56,850 nucleotides of DNA from a virus. The notes beneath the pieces were generated by a model. It saw nothing but the letters and a program-made list of their open reading frames with translations, was not told where the DNA came from and did no database searches. Position 1 is the stretch's first letter. Every line of letters starts with the position of its first letter. Made by a program: the position numbers and the translations under genes. Location of the stretch: the IMG/VR virus record IMGVR_UViG_3300046171_000223, positions 1-56,850 of that record. One strand, given 5' to 3'. Shown in pieces: positions 26,101 through 37,359 of this stretch.

Positions 26101-27134
26101 GGTTGTTTGTATTCCTTAAATAGTTTTGTAAATTCTGATTAACAACTGTTGCCAAACTATTGGTTGATCGTCAAAACCTTCTTCTGCAGCTTCTGCTAAA
26201 ACATCTGCAGTTAGACGGGCAAAGAAAGATCCTTGTGGTAAAGCAGTACCAGCTTGGATCAACTGCATTGTATTTAAAAACTTCTCATCAAAAATAGCAC
26301 TGTTGTTGGCACTTCTCAGTTTCTGACGCAAATTGTTTTTCTCAAACGTCAGGCATATTCTTAGTCAGTTCTTGCCAAACCGGATGAGCATCGATAGACC
26401 TGTTTGCTTCTGAGGCTAGCAAAAGCTGGAGCACTACTGAGCGCAGCACCAGTACCTGCTACTCTTGCTGTGACATCTGCCGCTTTTCTACTGACAACCT
26501 CTACCAATTCCTCCTCCAACTACACCTGTCCCGATTCCAATTGCTGTCGGAGCAATGGATTCAGGAATTGAACGTGCTGCTTGACCAAGAAAAGTCCTTT
26601 GCATTGGGATCTGACCATAGTCCTCTGCATTTTCGGTGATCATTTCCTGTCCGGTCTGATACATTCGTGGCTTTACTTCTTCACGATAGAGATCCATCAA
26701 ACCCTGTCGGCTCTAGAACGTAATCTCTAAACCCTCGTGCTGCCATACCGGGGAGTTCAAAACACATCTGGAATTCTAAGAGGCTGATCTACTTCCTCAA
26801 TTGTTTTGACTCTCAAAGAGTTTCTGATCTTCCGGTGGACAGATCAGGTCTGCCAAACTCTGTCAGTGTATTAGCAAAACTTTGTTTGGCGAGTGGAACT
26901 AGATTAGACCCTACATCACTGAGTTCTTGACCTGTTTGTTTGAGATAGCCACTAACGGTTCCAGTGTCCTCTCCGAGCAGTTGTTGTTTAACAAAAGAAT
27001 CGCTCAGTGTCTGTCGGATTCAACTCACTCAATATATTGTCAATTTCTCTAGAAGCTTGAGCGTAGTCTCCACCAGCATAGTATTGTTGTGAGATGTTCG
27101 CTAATTTCTGAGCAATCGATTGCGGAGTTGCCAT
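20165..27134 (-). CDS. Giant polyvalent internal virion protein (frame broken upstream of 25.5 kb)
   Basis: The reconstructed gene starts at ATG 27134 (MATPQSIAQKLANISQQYY, ribosome binding site GGTGGGAG) and ends at 20165, about 2,300 residues. The part from about 25,500 down is one intact frame. Upstream, at least eight single-base steps are needed. The upstream ORF end FAMFSSNRPS shares the FSSNR motif found twice later in the protein, showing it is one gene. Visible parts: a long Gln/Glu-rich region (24.7-25.4 kb); a zincin-like HESIGH (HExxGH, 24356-24373); an ASCH/PUA-like domain (about 22.95-23.2 kb); and a long C-terminal helical region like the LPD38 domain of polyvalent proteins. 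It is probably carried in the head and injected with the DNA. Confidence 0.7.
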
Positions 27135-28651
27135 TAGTTTCTCCCACCTAAAGCTTTGATTTTACTGGCAAGCATTTGGAAGTCAGTCTCTAGTCCTCTT
27201 CTAATAAAATTAATTTGATTAGCTTCTTCTTGCGTTGTTGGGTTTTGAGGTAAGTTCTCTGCTCTCTTCATAGTACTAATCATAATGTCTATATCCGCAA
27301 CAAGGTTTTGAACATTTAAATTATTCCTGTTGCGTGATAGATCTTGTTCAAGATTACCTTTTACTTTTGTTAAATAGTCTAAATAACGACCGTAAGATCC
27401 TGTGTTTTGAGCATTTGCTGGAGGTCTTGTGTTTGATTGAGGTTGGGGCACATTTTGAACAGGAGTCTCTGCTTTTGGTGTTTGCTCTGCTTGTCGGAGA
27501 CTCAAGGCATTAGAAGTTGCGTCAGCTATTGAAACTACTAATATCGGAATTTTCAGAAAACTGGTTGCGTTGGTTGTTGAGCAGTTTCAAGATCAGATCG
27601 GGTGTTGGCTTCTTTCTATTTGAGTACCTGTTGGCATCAGGAATTCTTCAAGTGCAGCCTGTAAGCTAATAGACCGTTTAGATGCAGGGATAGATAAAAT
27701 CATATCCCGAATCTGTTGATCAGTCTTTGGTGCTCGACCTTCAAGATATCCATCTACGCCTATAAACTCACTCCGCACACCTTTCCGATGGAACTTGATG
27801 AAATCCTCTGCACTGGTCCTATCTGGTTCTTTGGTATATTTTCCTGTGACTCCTGTTACTTTACTGCTACTGGGTTTCGGCCCTAACATTCTGTAACAAC
27901 AACCTCATATCTTCATTAGTTGTTGCATTATTAATTAATTTATTGCGTAACTCACCCTGCTCAAACGGAATCTTTTCCATTACAGATAGAGTTTGATTAA
28001 ACAGTCTATCTTGAGCTTTTCTGAGCTTCTGCTTGTGTCTTTGCTTGTTGTTGTGCCGTATATGCAGTGGCTTGAGCAGAAGCTAGACCGTCCACCGCTG
28101 TAAGCAATCTCAGGTGTCATTTCTCCGATAGATTTAAAGGCGTTCGCATCATACGGAGCACCAGTTTGGATCGCTTTTAAATTAATTTCAGCAAGCTGCA
28201 AATAAAGCGCATTTTGCTTCATCCTGTGGTGCTTTAGCAATTTTGCGTTTCAGTTCTGCAGTTCTTGCTTTTTAACTGATCTAAGTTTAACCCTGCTGTT
28301 TCAGAAGCAATAGCAGAAGCTTCCATCCCCACTCTGAACACTCTGTTGCATTGATTCCAAACCCATACTTCGGAATCAGATCTGCTCTAGATTGTCCGTA
28401 GGTATTCTGCCAGTTTTGCAGTGCTTGTTGCTTTGCTTGATTATTATCTAGACCGTTTATGAATTGCAGACCAGCCATTGCACTTTGACTGATCTGGTCC
28501 GTAGGTGTTTGTTGGCAATCGACAGAGCAGCAGAGTCGTTGACTAGTTTCTCACCGAACAGACCTGTCGCATTCTGCCAACTAGGAAGAGATTTGATCCG
28601 GTCTGAAATTTGTGAGGCTGTTGCGTTTTTTATAGTCAAAGTAATTTTCAT
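27134..28651 (-). CDS. Putative internal virion protein, frame broken
   Basis: The start is ATG 28651 (MKITLTIKNATASQISDRIK), overlapping the upstream stop, and the end is the TAA at 27134-27136, which overlaps the giant gene's start. The true length is about 500 residues. At least nine frame steps are needed. Most are one extra base, often in a run such as GGGG or AAAAA; at about 28,505 the change is either two insertions or one deletion. The content is helical and Gln-rich. The C-terminal segment from 27505 (SLRQAEQTPKAETPVQNVPQ to GGRN) is intact. It is probably an ejected core protein, by position between the tail gene and the giant protein. Confidence 0.5.
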
Positions 28652-29191
28652 TCTTTTGGTTTAAAGTCTCCCATTGAGTCTTTAAGATATGTCTTCTGTT
28701 GCATATCCGCTTTGATTTCATCCATCAAATCTTGTTTTGCCTGTGCTGCGGCTGCTTGTGAGTACATCCCATACGCCTGAAGGGCCCGTATTTGATCGTA
28801 GACCCCAACCGTGCCATGTCAGACGGTTTGTTGTAGTACGGGTTACTGCCAGACGGTTCGGTTCCCCCCAATATTCGGGAACAGGTTCATCAATGTGGAC
28901 GCACCAGCAGAACCTAGTTGTGAAACCTGCGATTGCACCTTGCGGTGTCCCTGTAGAAATACCCCCGGCAATTGCACCCACCGATTTGTCCGATTGTTTG
29001 TAGGGTCCTGACCAAACGCACCGTGCTGAGAAGCTTTGCGCCTTTGCTCTTCCTGTCTGCGCCTTTCCGCTTCTCTTCGTTGACGTTCTTCTTCTAGTGC
29101 TTTTTCTTGAAAATACCTGTTGGTTCTTATCTCTTTGATACTGAGAATAAAGCTGCATCCCCAGTGTTCCTGAGTTTCCGTATCGTGCCAT
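28648..29191 (-). CDS. Small virion protein, frame broken
   Basis: It begins MARYGNSGTLGMQLYSQYQR at ATG 29191 and ends with MGDFKPKE at 28648-28650, about 178 residues after correction. A very charged helix (EKALEEERQRREAERRR...) is followed by a Gly/Ala-rich hydrophobic part (GAIAGGISTGTPQGAIAGF). This order, charged helix then membrane-active stretch, recalls small podovirus core proteins such as T7 gp14. The relation is inferred from layout, not from sequence identity. At least four single-base steps are needed. Confidence 0.5.
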
Positions 29192-31726
29192 TAGTCTATC
29201 CCATAATTAGAGAGTTCATCCTTCAACCAATCTGGTACGTCTTCGTTCCTATCTTTAAACATATTCTCTAGTGTTATGTAATTAAACTTGTCAGAATTTA
29301 GATCCTGATTGAAATCAAGAATCGATTCGGTCGCATCTTTGCCCTTCCTGATTTGCAGTATTTCGGAGGTTACCAAAGGCATCAAACTCATAACCTAAAT
29401 TCTGGAATTTTTGACGATAGAAATCATTATTCAACCCTAGTTTAGTGTTGAACTGAGTTTGATCTGCTCCAATACCTGTCAGGTTTGTATCCAAAACGGT
29501 ATTTAAACCAGACACACCTAAGTCCGCTTGATTCTTGTTTGCATTATAGATCTGACCGATCATATCTCGTCTAGTATTTAGCCCCCTCTAGTTTTACTCC
29601 ATACAGTGAATCCAGAGCATTCATCTGCTGGCCCCCATCGAATTCATGACTTGCCTGATAGGCGTTACCTGCAGAATTCAGAGCAGTGGTTCGGGTTGCC
29701 CCAGCATCTGCTGGCCCAATCCGTAGGAGTCCAGAATCGCTTGACGGTTTGCAGAGCGTTGAGCGTCAGATCTAGATTTCGCCAAGTCCATCATTGCAGA
29801 CGTATAAGCTGGTGAAGAGGTGTCCATTCCAGCGTTGGCGTACATCTCCTGCAAAGAAATCTCTTGCAGATCGTGAGGATCTATCTATCTGATCTGTAGC
29901 ATCCGCATAGAGTAGGTTCTTTAATTTGGTATAGTAATTTTGATCTCCTGCATCTGCGGCAACATCCATTGCTGCATCGGCTACTGTCCCAAGTTTCCCT
30001 CTAGTGGTTGCCATTTCACCACCTGAACTAACTTGAACTCCATCTTTTTCTAATGCGCCTGTATCCTCATTGACCCGTAAACTCTTCACCATTTGGCCCT
30101 GTAAACGTCCCATCTTCATTTTTCCGGTAACCGAATTGGGACGCATTTGCTGAGTTTAATGGTACTCCCCCCCGATTAGTGGAGACAGCGCAGTTTCATA
30201 GTCTCTGTACGCCTGATCATACAGACCACCCTCACCCCCTAATGCTGTGATGTCCTTTGTAAAAGTCTCAGCAGCAAGTCTCAAGATCACTTTGATAGTC
30301 TAAAAAGCCTTTGATGGGGTTACCGTCAGGATCAAGAATGTCGTTTCCTTCAGCATCCTTTCCGGTAAGAAATTGAGTTAGTTGAGCGTTGATTTGTCCT
30401 GCAAAATCTTGCTCATCGAATTCGGCTAAAGTGTCGGTTGCGAATTGATCATAGTCATCTCGTAAGCCCACCTATCTCATCAGCGAGTCCTTGCTGATCC
30501 TGAAAGAGTTGATCTTCCGTATCCTGCATCTGGTCGGCACGTTCGCGGCAATCCCACCTACGCCTAAAACGCTCCCCGTCTTTCTCTCCTCCAACATAAA
30601 TGACCTGATTATTATCCGCATCAACTGCGAATTCTTGCGAGGTAGTGTTCCCTGCTTCGTCTGTAGTAAGTAAGTAATATTTTTTAGAACCATCTTGCTG
30701 GACTTGTTCTTCGTATTCAACATTGTCGTTTTCATCTGCATAATCTCTTAGACTTTCTAAATCACTACTACCTAAAACCGTGTCACTTGCAGCATCTTGT
30801 GCAGATTGCTGGGGTGTGTCTGCAGTGGGCAACGGAAAACAGTGGTTTGGTCAGTGGGAGTTATCCCCGTATTGCTGTTTATTAGGGATTAAAACCTGTG
30901 CCAGTTCCATCTCCAGTTCCATCTCCAGTTCCATCTCCAGTTCCATCTCCAGTTCCATCGCCAGTTCCATCTCCAGTTCCATCTCCAGTTCCATCTCCAG
31001 TTCCAGTATTATCGTCATTAGAAGGAGTGTTGTTAATTAGTATATCCCCTAATTCTTTTGTGTCAGAGTCTTGTGCATCGCTCTGGGCTTGAGTTAAAAG
31101 TACTTGAAATTGCTGACGATCTTCTCCAGATTGTTTCCAAGTATCTGCTAAATTAGTAATGGTATTAGAAACAGCAGTAGCATCTCCCCAATTTTTATTT
31201 TCTAAATAAGTTTGAATTTCTGCTGGCGTTGCCCCGTAAGACTCAAGGTTTGTAACTAAAGTGTCTAAGTTAGTGGTGTAATCTCGTACAGACGAAAGAT
31301 TTCGGTATTTAGAAACATACTTACTTTGGCTACTATTAGGATCGACGTTTCCACGACCATATGCCCCTAGAATAGCATAAATTTGTTCTTTACTTGCATT
31401 CTCAAATTCTTCCCAAGAATCAGCTATCCCTGTTGACTTTAGTTGGTCTAAAGTTAGTATCGAACTAGATTTAATAAACTTTTTTAAATAGTCTAAATCT
31501 TGAATTTGCTCCTTGGAAAAAGTACCCGTAAAGTTTCGATTTCCGTCAATAACAGGAGTTACGAAAACTACGCTCAAATCGAATACCTAACGCATCAATT
31601 CTATTATTAAGGTACTGAGGGTCATATGGCCCCTGACCCGACCATTTTTTTTTGCATGTTGTTCCAATCAACACTATTGGAACCTACATCCAGTGATTTG
31701 TAATATTTTGAATAATCGACTGCCAT
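29191..31726 (-). CDS. Large virion protein with GDGT repeats, frame broken
   Basis: The start at ATG 31726 has an excellent GGAGGAAAGTTAAA ribosome binding site (MAVDYSKYYKSLDVGSNSVD). The stop overlaps the next start (TAATG at 29189-29193). The corrected length is about 830 residues. The longest clean piece (30882-31577) is helical and ends in a Gly-Asp-Gly-Thr tandem repeat of about nine units, probably a flexible linker. Later pieces are helical and acidic. It is a likely internal virion or tail-associated protein. Many +1 breaks occur, for example in a run of nine A near 31,665. Confidence 0.5.
30900..31008 (-). repeat. 12-bp tandem repeat
   Basis: About nine copies of CCAGTTCCATCT on the plus strand, with one CCATCG variant. 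On the coding strand they give (GDGT)n, a four-residue repeat. The length is a multiple of 3, so copy-number change would keep the frame. Confidence 0.9.
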
Positions 31727-31727
31727 T

Positions 31728-34700
31728 TTAACTTTCCTCCGCTTGAGGTCGCATTGCTTGTTGTTCCCAGATCCCCTAACGTGACATCTGTTTCTACAAT
31801 ATAAACTTTACCACCATCCTCTGGATTTACATGTGTGTACTGAAGCACATGACCGATTGTTACCAGAAGGAAAAATAGGCTTTTTCAGTAACAGTGTTGG
31901 TCGTGCTAAAGTTGTAGGTTCCGATACTTGTACCATCTAAAAACCACTCAAGATCAACATCACCTTTATACGTTATCTGAAACTCAGCGTGAGTCCCGAA
32001 TCCCCCGATAAAATCGTGGTGGTAACGCTACAAACCTAGTCCAAAGCAACTCGACATCATCTGTTGATGTGCCATTATTGTAGATATGGGGGATGTAAAC
32101 CGTATGATAGCGGGTTAAAATAGATTCGGGCTACATCTACATTTTGCTGAGTAGTAATAGTGTAGGTTTGTGTCTGGGGAGATCCGTCTAGAAAAATCTT
32201 GGGAACTAGACTTCCACTACCCCGAAAGCCGTACTCCGCATAATGAAACAGTTGCTGCTGGGGCAAAGCTTTCAATCGGAACAGCCTCAAAGTTTTCATT
32301 CTGTAGATTGATCGCAGACGCAGTTTCCATATGCGAAATATAACCGGATACCGATGCTGGTAGCGTCATCCGTCTGCCACGAAACGTGTTATGAAACGGA
32401 AGGGCTATCGTGCTAATCAGACTCCCCATCAACGCTAATAATGACGGTGGGTTGCCCGCTATATTCCAATCGGGAATGCGGAGTATACGCTACGTTGCAT
32501 CGGGGGAAAATTACTTTGTATGGCTGTTTGCAGTGCTGCTAAGTCGGCAGCATTTAGGACAAGGCTCAGAAGTAGATCGAATTGAGCCTGAATGTTGGAA
32601 GTGTTATCGAAAACTTGTTGAAAAGACTCTCTGACTTTTTGATCGTCCTAAAAGAAAATAAGTTTCAAAATCTGCATTTCTGGAAACTGTCATGTTGCCA
32701 CTATCTCATAATCAGTGTCGATCCAATCTATGATTCCGTTCCAATCACGCACTTCAACCCACCAAGTATCTGCCATCGGCAGTCCATAAGCATTTGTGCG
32801 GCTTGCTGGCAGAAAAACACGTTTTGGTTCAGATTCTAAACCGGACGTAATCGTTACCGGAAAATCATAGGAAATCGTTTTATAACTGTAATAACTAAAC
32901 ACCGTTATAAGTAGATCTTGGTACAGAGTTAAATTCGTAAATTGTACCTGTGGTTGACTGCTCCCAAACACACCACCCGGAATGATTTCACTTTGTGCGT
33001 TTGGCGCAGTATATTGAGTGATTGAATTGATTACGAAAGAGGTGGTTGTGGACGAAAACCGTCATCCCAGATTGTAAACTAGTGTTTTGCCAATATCCGC
33101 TTTCTCCCGTGTAGATATAGACCGGCCCACCGGAAATAAAATATTCAGACAAATTTCTTGAAATTGCTCTTCCATCTAAATAAATACGAATATTACCATT
33201 GCCGTTACCATTAATAGTCACACTGCGAATCAGTTTTAGCGTACCAAATGCACCCCCAATCAAAACCCCGTGTTGTGTAGTTTAGCGGCAACCGTTGACC
33301 TGTATTCCCTTCAATAAATTCCTCTACGAGAATACAGTTTGTTTTCAGAGGGTTTATAGACTAGTACACTTGGGAGGGGTGTAGGTTGTACCGGAGAGGC
33401 TATTTGTCGGTTTTGCGGGTCCCATCTTCGTTCAAGTCAATTCCAATAATCGGAAACCCCGTTAGCGAGAAATCAACGATATAGCCTTTTTTCTGTAACC
33501 CCGTTGATGACGTAATACTTATCATTAAACTGACTAGCATTGATATTTGCACCAGCATTTTAAAATATCTAAATCCTCAAAACGTCCCTCTTGTCAGGTT
33601 GGTTACTTTTGACCCATCGTAAAAACAAATACCAGATTGTGATACCCCAAACTAGATAGCTTCCGACCAGTGCGATGCTTCGTTCTTCGTTTGCCAATAA
33701 ACCTTCCGTGGTGGCTAACTTGATCTTTCGCATTTCATTAGGTCGTGATCCAAAAACCCGGTAGGTTGCATTCTTTGTCCAAACGATCAATTCACCGGGG
33801 TACGAATGAATGCCAGTGATCTCCTCATCGAACTGGACATAACTACCCGTATCCCAGTTACGAGGGTTGTTGTAATCACTGACGAAAAGGAAACTTCCAG
33901 CTTTATTATCCCCTCCTCCGTAGTAACTAGTATTTGTTCTATCTGTACCAACTCCGAAGAAGAAATTGTTAGACTCTTCAAGAAACTTTAAATAGTCAGG
34001 AACACCTGTCAATGTGCCACTGGAATCCAACCCTCCACATCCTAGTCCATTGGGCCACCCTTCCAGAAAATCACACTCCCCACTCAAATAGGTTCCATTC
34101 CCATCATCTAAATCAAACACGTCAAAGCAACGAGTCAGGGCAAAAGTTCCAGTAATGGCGATATTTGTGGGATGAGGTTCGATCACTCGGACAGATAGTC
34201 GAAAATCTGCAGCTTGATACCGTTGGTCAGCACCATCAACTAACGTAAAATAAGGAGCAGGACTTGCGTTTCCAGCAAATTCATATGACCCGGAAACGCT
34301 AGAACTCGTTGAACCGTTGACGCTAACTTTTGTATCCTGATAGGCCACCCAACTGACAGTGTAGGTTTTTGTAGAGTCTAAGTTACTGAGTGAAATCTGT
34401 TTTGAGGTTGCATTGTAGCTAAAGAAATTCGGCACTCCCGTAGTCGGGTCATAGCTAGTCGGTACGAAATAACATAGATCAACACTTGATCTGGAGTCTC
34501 TACGTTCCAGCCGATAGCAGACTAATGGGTCAGAGCCAGAATAGGATGACGGTGCAGTGACATTAAATGTCAGACGTTGGGGTGTGTGAACGTAGTCACC
34601 ACCGGAATGATTGCCTCCGAAAATATACGAATTATTGGTAGCTAATGAAGCTAATCGATAGGTCTGCGATAAACTGGGAATATATTGATTCGACACTTCT

Positions 34701-36595
34701 CGCACAGTGCGAAAATAATAACCACTTCCGCTAACCGATAAATCTCGGCCCTGTTCTAACCATCCATTTGAAAATGCAGGACTACTATCTCCAACATCTG
34801 CATCGGTTACTTTGATGATATAAAGTTTACTCCGGGCATCATCGTAATAGTAGGCTGGAGTTGCTGGAACGTAGGCAACCTGTCTCTGCTCGGTTTTTGG
34901 CCCGGAATAGGAATAGTAGTAGTAGTTGTCAGTGTGATTCTGGTACGAATAATTATGATAAGTGTTTGTATGATCTGTAAGAGCGTTGGCAGTATAAGTA
35001 TTGGTATGATTTGAAAAGGTGTAAGAGGTCGTAGTAACGCTTCCAGAGACATAGTATCTGTCAGAGTTTGAACTGTTTTGACTTGCTGTAGATATTAGGG
35101 AACCTCGGTTTAGGGTAAAAGAATTACCCTGAGACGTTCCAGTGCGTGAAGTGACTGCGTCTGCAGCAGACTTGGTACTGAATGATATAATGCCCGGATT
35201 ATACCCACCATACTGTGCTTGAACTTCATAACCAGAAATCTGACCATTTATGACGACAGCAGTAACTCTCCAAAATATAGTGCTATCATTAGAAGCAGAG
35301 GGTAACTGGCTGGTGCTTGAAGTTCCTGATGACCTTTCCAGCAGGTTTCCAGAGTTTCCTAATGCCCAGAGTTCTTGCGTGTTACTGGTACTTCCTGCAA
35401 TATTCCGAAACCATTTGTAGTAGGTGTTGCCACCGTAAGCAAAAGTTGCGCTTGCAGGATCTTGATTGTAGGTATCTCCGTTACTCCAACTATAGGATTG
35501 GTAGTTTGTGGTAGTAACATTGATGGCAGAAGCAGTAGACGAACTGAGTGATTTGAGGTTACCAGAAGAAGCGTTATTTACTTTAGCGGCATATAATGTA
35601 ACGTTAGCACTATTTGGAACGCTTTTTGTCCACTCATAATAATCTGTAGAATTGATCGTAGTAACCGTTGTGGTCTCCGAATACGTTGCTGAATCATACC
35701 ACGAATACGAATTGTAATTGGTAGCAGTAACTGTAATCGGGGAAGACTGCGATGAGGTTCGGGTTGTTAAGGGAGTTGTAGGCGCTGTACTTAAAGTTCC
35801 GTTAGCCCAGTATTCATCTAATGACCCGTTCTGATACCAACGATAACGTCCGTCTTCCTGATGGTTACCTGAATCTTGATAGTAGTAGGGGTTGAATTTT
35901 GTTGCATCCCCAATCGTAACGGTTATGTTTCCGGTGTTGAGGGTAGATCTTGTATAAAGATTGTCCCCGGAATAACGGTAATAAACCGTAGTGTCACCGG
36001 TTTTCTGCCACGTTTCATAGGTGTTGGTCAAATACGGCTGTTGATTAGCAGTACCTGTTTGTGAGTAATTGAATTCAGCCGCATTGGAATTGACCCCGGC
36101 TACATCAACTGTCACGGTCTGTGTGGTTGCTGATTGAGATGGGATGGCAGCAATCAGTGCGGTGTTATTGTTGTTTTCAATGTCTACTTCTACTGTGACT
36201 GCGTCCGGTGGGTCAAACGCAAGAGGTGCAGGAGTAGAAGAACCATCACGGAAAATCTGAAGATCCCCTGTGCTTCCTGCTCCTGCTAATGAAACGTACA
36301 GATCCCGATTCCAGACTGCAAAATCTGTCGCATACTGAATATAGGGTTCGTTTGGCGTACCAGAATCGTCTTCCTGATATTTACTGACCCAACGTCCGGT
36401 AGAGACACCGGAGTCATACCAGAAACTGCCATAAGCGCGATTTGCAGATAAACGGTCTGTTTCAAACCGTCCTTGCAGTCGAACAGCCGACAGGTCAAGA
36501 TCTGTTCCGTCTTGTCCTTGAGAATCCCCAATCATATGCGGAGAGATCTTTGTATTGATCCCCCCTCTAAAATCGACTAAGCGTTGTTTAGCCAT
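31728..36595 (-). CDS. Large tail protein, frame broken in its last third
   Basis: It starts at ATG 36595 (MAKQRLVDFRGGINTKISPH) and ends at 31728-31730, about 1,600 residues. The first 980 residues are clean. They are beta-rich with extraordinary Ser, Thr, Asn and Tyr content (for example HTNTYHNYSYQNHTDNYYYY) and few Lys, typical of tail tubular or spike proteins. From about 33,655 down the frame steps +1 repeatedly. Removing one base at each of GGGG, TTTT, AAAA and AAAAAA restores a readable continuation (SQSGICFYDGSKVTNLTRGT, then DKYYVINGVTEKGYIVDF). N-terminus and position suggest a T7 gp12-like tail role, by inference. Confidence 0.6.
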
Positions 36596-36730
36596 TTACT
36601 TTTTCTTTTTGCCTTTCATTTTAGCGGCAGTAATAACGTCACCTCTGGTAATCTTATTTTTTGGTGCTTTCATTGCTGCTAATTTTTTCTGTCGTGGTGT
36701 CATTGCTTTTTTCTTTTGACCGTACATCAT
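36596..36730 (-). CDS. Tiny Lys-rich protein
   Basis: 44 residues (MMYGQKKKAMTPRQKKLAAM ... KGKKKK), starting at ATG 36730 or 36727 and ending one base before the tail gene start. About a third of residues are Lys or Arg. It is probably a small DNA-binding or packaged basic peptide. It is one of five adjacent tiny genes of this sort. Confidence 0.6.
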   Translation of the reverse strand: MMYGQKKKAMTPRQKKLAAMKAPKNKITRGDVITAAKMKGKKKK

Positions 36731-36948
36731 TTACCTTTCTTCCAACTGATTCGTTTAGAACTGGTTTTGGTTTTTGCCTTGGAATTACACTGGGCTTTAG
36801 TAGGTCGGCAGGCTGGGTAGGGTCGCTTTGACTTACCTTTCACAGACTTACGTCCGCACGGTTTTCCTGTCTTGCAGTCTATCCAGCCTCGACCATTATT
36901 TTGAGAGAACCAAGTGCGTAAAGAATTACTTTTACTTTTTAGTGCCAC
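36727..36948 (-). CDS. Small basic Cys-containing protein (DUF5872-like)
   Basis: 73 residues from GTG 36948, overlapping the upstream gene. The core SLRTWFSQNNGRGWIDCKTG and GRKSVKGKSKRPYPACRPT resembles the small DUF5872-type proteins common in marine phages and large viruses. Three to four Cys residues could bind zinc. An upstream ATG at 37002 exists in this frame but would lie deep in the neighbouring gene. Confidence 0.6.
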   Translation of the reverse strand: MALKSKSNSLRTWFSQNNGRGWIDCKTGKPCGRKSVKGKSKRPYPACRPTKAQCNSKAKTKTSSKRISWKKGK

Positions 36949-37090
36949 TTTTGTTTCCCCAGTTTTTAGCGCCAACCTTACGGCACGTTGAAAGTGCGCC
37001 ACTAGCGTAAGCTGAAGGCCAAACCTTGTAGCGACTTTTAACTTTGTGGTAGCAAGCGTCTTTGGGTTTGCTCTTTTTCTTAACAGCCAT
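36932..37090 (-). CDS. Small basic conserved phage protein
   Basis: 52 residues (MAVKKKSKPKDACYHKVKSR, then YKVWPSAYASGALSTCRKVG). This CYHKVKxRYKVWPSAYASGAL pattern recurs in many environmental phage genomes as a short unknown protein, from my memory of such sequences. Two Cys and a His are present. Its stop overlaps the next gene. Confidence 0.75.
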   Translation of the reverse strand: MAVKKKSKPKDACYHKVKSRYKVWPSAYASGALSTCRKVGAKNWGNKSGTKK

Positions 37091-37117
37091 AATTACAACC
37101 TGTAATCAGTTTTAATT

Positions 37118-37276
37118 TCATTTGCCCTTCATCTTAGGTTTCATTTTAGGCTTCATTCGATTCGGGGTAGGAATCACACCGGCTTTTCCCTTCATCATTG
37201 TCTTCTTCTTTGCTTTCATTGCTGCAGCTTTCCCGGCTTTTGTGTAGGGGAACTTTTTTCCGTTGACCATTGGCAT
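37118..37276 (-). CDS. Tiny Lys/Met-rich protein
   Basis: 52 residues (MPMVNGKKFPYTKAGKAAAM ... KMKPKMKGK). It is extremely basic with a repetitive KPKMKPKMKGK tail. The N-terminal VNGKKFPYTKAGK motif is typical of small phage peptides next to tail and lysis genes. Function is unknown; DNA condensation is possible. Confidence 0.65.
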   Translation of the reverse strand: MPMVNGKKFPYTKAGKAAAMKAKKKTMMKGKAGVIPTPNRMKPKMKPKMKGK

Positions 37277-37287
37277 GTTTAGACCCT

Positions 37288-37359
37288 TTATTTACGTTTA
37301 TGAGAACACTTCATTTTGCCACACTTTGAACATTTCTTACCTTTCTTTGCACCGTACAT
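37288..37359 (-). CDS. 23-residue zinc-knuckle-like peptide
   Basis: MYGAKKGKKCSKCGKMKCSH followed by KRK. It starts at ATG 37359 with GGAG seven bases upstream, immediately after the endolysin stop. The CxxCxxxxCxH pattern could bind one zinc ion. MYGAKKGKKC-type peptides occur in many phage tail/lysis regions, from memory. Confidence 0.6.
   Translation of the reverse strand: MYGAKKGKKCSKCGKMKCSHKRK

Noticed and set aside
30780-31092. Rightward Ser-Ile or Pro-Val repeat ORFs over the tandem repeat
   Set aside because: They are translations of the 12-bp repeat on the wrong strand. The leftward frame gives the GDGT linker of a virion protein.
25500-33660. Natural pseudogenes from prophage decay
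   Set aside because: Frame changes are almost all single-base gains, and I saw no stop caused by substitution in the parts traced. The rest of the genome is intact, so decay is less likely than sequence error, though not excluded.
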